Source: Channa striata (Eukaryota > Chordata > Actinopteri > Anabantiformes > Channidae). Taken from it: a DNA stretch of 64,000 nt. A model generated the notes under the pieces. It ran no database searches and had not been told where the DNA came from. It saw only the letters and a list, made by a program, of their open reading frames with translations. Shown piece by piece: positions 63,084-64,000 of the stretch; within the stretch, counting starts at the first letter, position 1, and each line of letters starts with the position of its first letter. The stretch is taken from contig CM065182.1 in the NCBI GenBank assembly GCA_033026295.1, forward strand, positions 15,190,001-15,254,000, in the 5' to 3' direction. Position numbers and translations under genes: made by a program.

Positions 63084-64000
63084 TTATTTACAACAATAAA
63101 TATCAGTTTAATAAATAACACAGAGATAAATATTAATATAATATTCAGATAAATATGGATTGATGCAACACATCATATATTTGTGTAGTTTATTAATTAG
63201 TTGTACACATTGTTCATACATGACATCTTGTTATACTAGATTTTTTAAAATATCATTCACAAAAGAGTAAGAAGAGGAATTTCAAGTAAACTGGATTTTA
63301 TAAAAAATACTATTAGGGTTTTTAGTTTGTTGAGTTTCACATACTGTATTGTTTATTTACAATTAATGATATATATATATGAAATGTTTACAATGATTTT
63401 GGAATGCTGTATCTCACAGTATTAACAAGGATTTGTTTTTATTTAATAATTGACATTACACATGTTTATAAATTTAGGTGAAACGTACGATTGTTTGCTT
63501 AATTCTGAACGATGTGATAAAGTCCCTGCACAATGTCAAACACAATGTCACAGAAGTGAATCAGTGCTCATGACAAAGACCTTCAATCCAGCGTTGCGAT
63601 CTGATTTTGACATACTACTGTTAGTTATTATTAATTAACTTCCACATCTTTTTTACTCAAAAAAGGAGAAGGCTGCTGCCCAAGGGTAGAGGCATTAGAA
63701 TTTCGGAAAGATCAGCATGCCAATAAAGTCTCTCTGCATTTTAATTAGAAGCGGATCATTAATGAGTCATCTGAAACTCCACACTCTGAATGAACAACTC
63801 CTTTTTAAAATGTGGCACTAGCTGCCTCTGAGGCCAGTGTGCTAATAGAAAAGTTAATTACATCAGAGGCATTCATGTTAATGTATGTACTTTGACAGAA
63901 GCGATATAATAAAAGGTTAGAGGAGTGTGTTCCAGTCCCCTGATAGCAGACACATTTAATTGCTTTGTCTGGGGTTCCACAGTCAGTCATCTTGACAATG
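63084..64000. other. AT-rich non-coding end of the window
   Basis: It contains a short AT repeat at 63369-63380 and nothing gene-like. Confidence 0.6.

Noticed and set aside
1..64000. tRNA, rRNA, snRNA and well-known conserved miRNA sequences, searched by eye on both strands.
   Set aside because: No B-box with cloverleaf context, U6/5S core or familiar miRNA seed-plus-mature sequence was found; a covariance-model scan would be decisive.
1..64000. CRISPR arrays, bacterial operons or phage genes.
   Set aside because: The regular repeats are microsatellites, and the sequence has vertebrate character throughout.

Overview
The window is nuclear DNA of a ray-finned (teleost) fish. The evidence is its AT-rich sequence, long (CA/GT)n microsatellites every few kilobases, stop-dense reading frames, and pieces of dispersed repeats typical of teleosts: Tc1-like transposons with recognisable transposase remnants, tRNA-headed SINE pieces, and two families recognised by core motifs. 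There are no operons, no rRNA or tRNA genes and no CRISPR arrays. Almost all long open frames are chance frames or run through CA/GT repeats.

The only gene anchor I can support is near 19 kb on the minus strand. A CpG-rich island (about 18.6-19.57 kb) holds a first-exon candidate. It has a GC-rich 5' leader without upstream ATG, then an ATG at 19081-19079 that opens a 20-codon signal-peptide-like frame, and it ends at a consensus GTAAG donor at 19020-19016 (phase 1). If this is right, transcription runs leftwards. Then 1-19,020 is the start of a first intron longer than 19 kb, and 19.6-64 kb is upstream intergenic DNA or belongs to a gene whose exons I cannot see. A phase-1 signal exon, a huge first intron and a gene-poor flank suit a neuronal cell-surface or secreted protein, but I do not recognise the peptide and give no symbol.

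Layout. 1-19 kb: presumed intron 1, with microsatellites, a teleost repeat at 3.3 kb, a small MITE-like element at 12.2 kb, several short hairpins, and a palindromic TTACGTAA site beside an octamer at 16.46 kb. 18.6-19.57 kb: CpG island, promoter and exon 1. 20.2-20.9 kb: a truncated dispersed repeat beside a complete but internally deleted Tc1-like element that still has 59 codons of the transposase C-terminus. 24.7 kb: another teleost repeat. 35.0-36.65 kb: a cluster of three partial tRNA-derived SINEs. 43.2-43.6 kb: a hairpin and the end of a Tc1-like element. 48.87-49.38 kb: a second deleted Tc1-like element. 55.15-56.27 kb: a compositionally distinct, possibly LTR-retroelement-derived segment. 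57.9 and 63.0 kb: two more short repeat pieces.

I found no convincing new biological system. The items most worth checking are the unidentified first exon, the near-perfect hairpins (26-93, 4092-4128, 43234-43275), the odd 55-56 kb segment, and a few protein-like short frames (32.8-33.0 kb, 38.5-38.65 kb, 31.7-31.96 kb). Repeat-family and homology statements come from recognition of motifs by eye; no database search was run.
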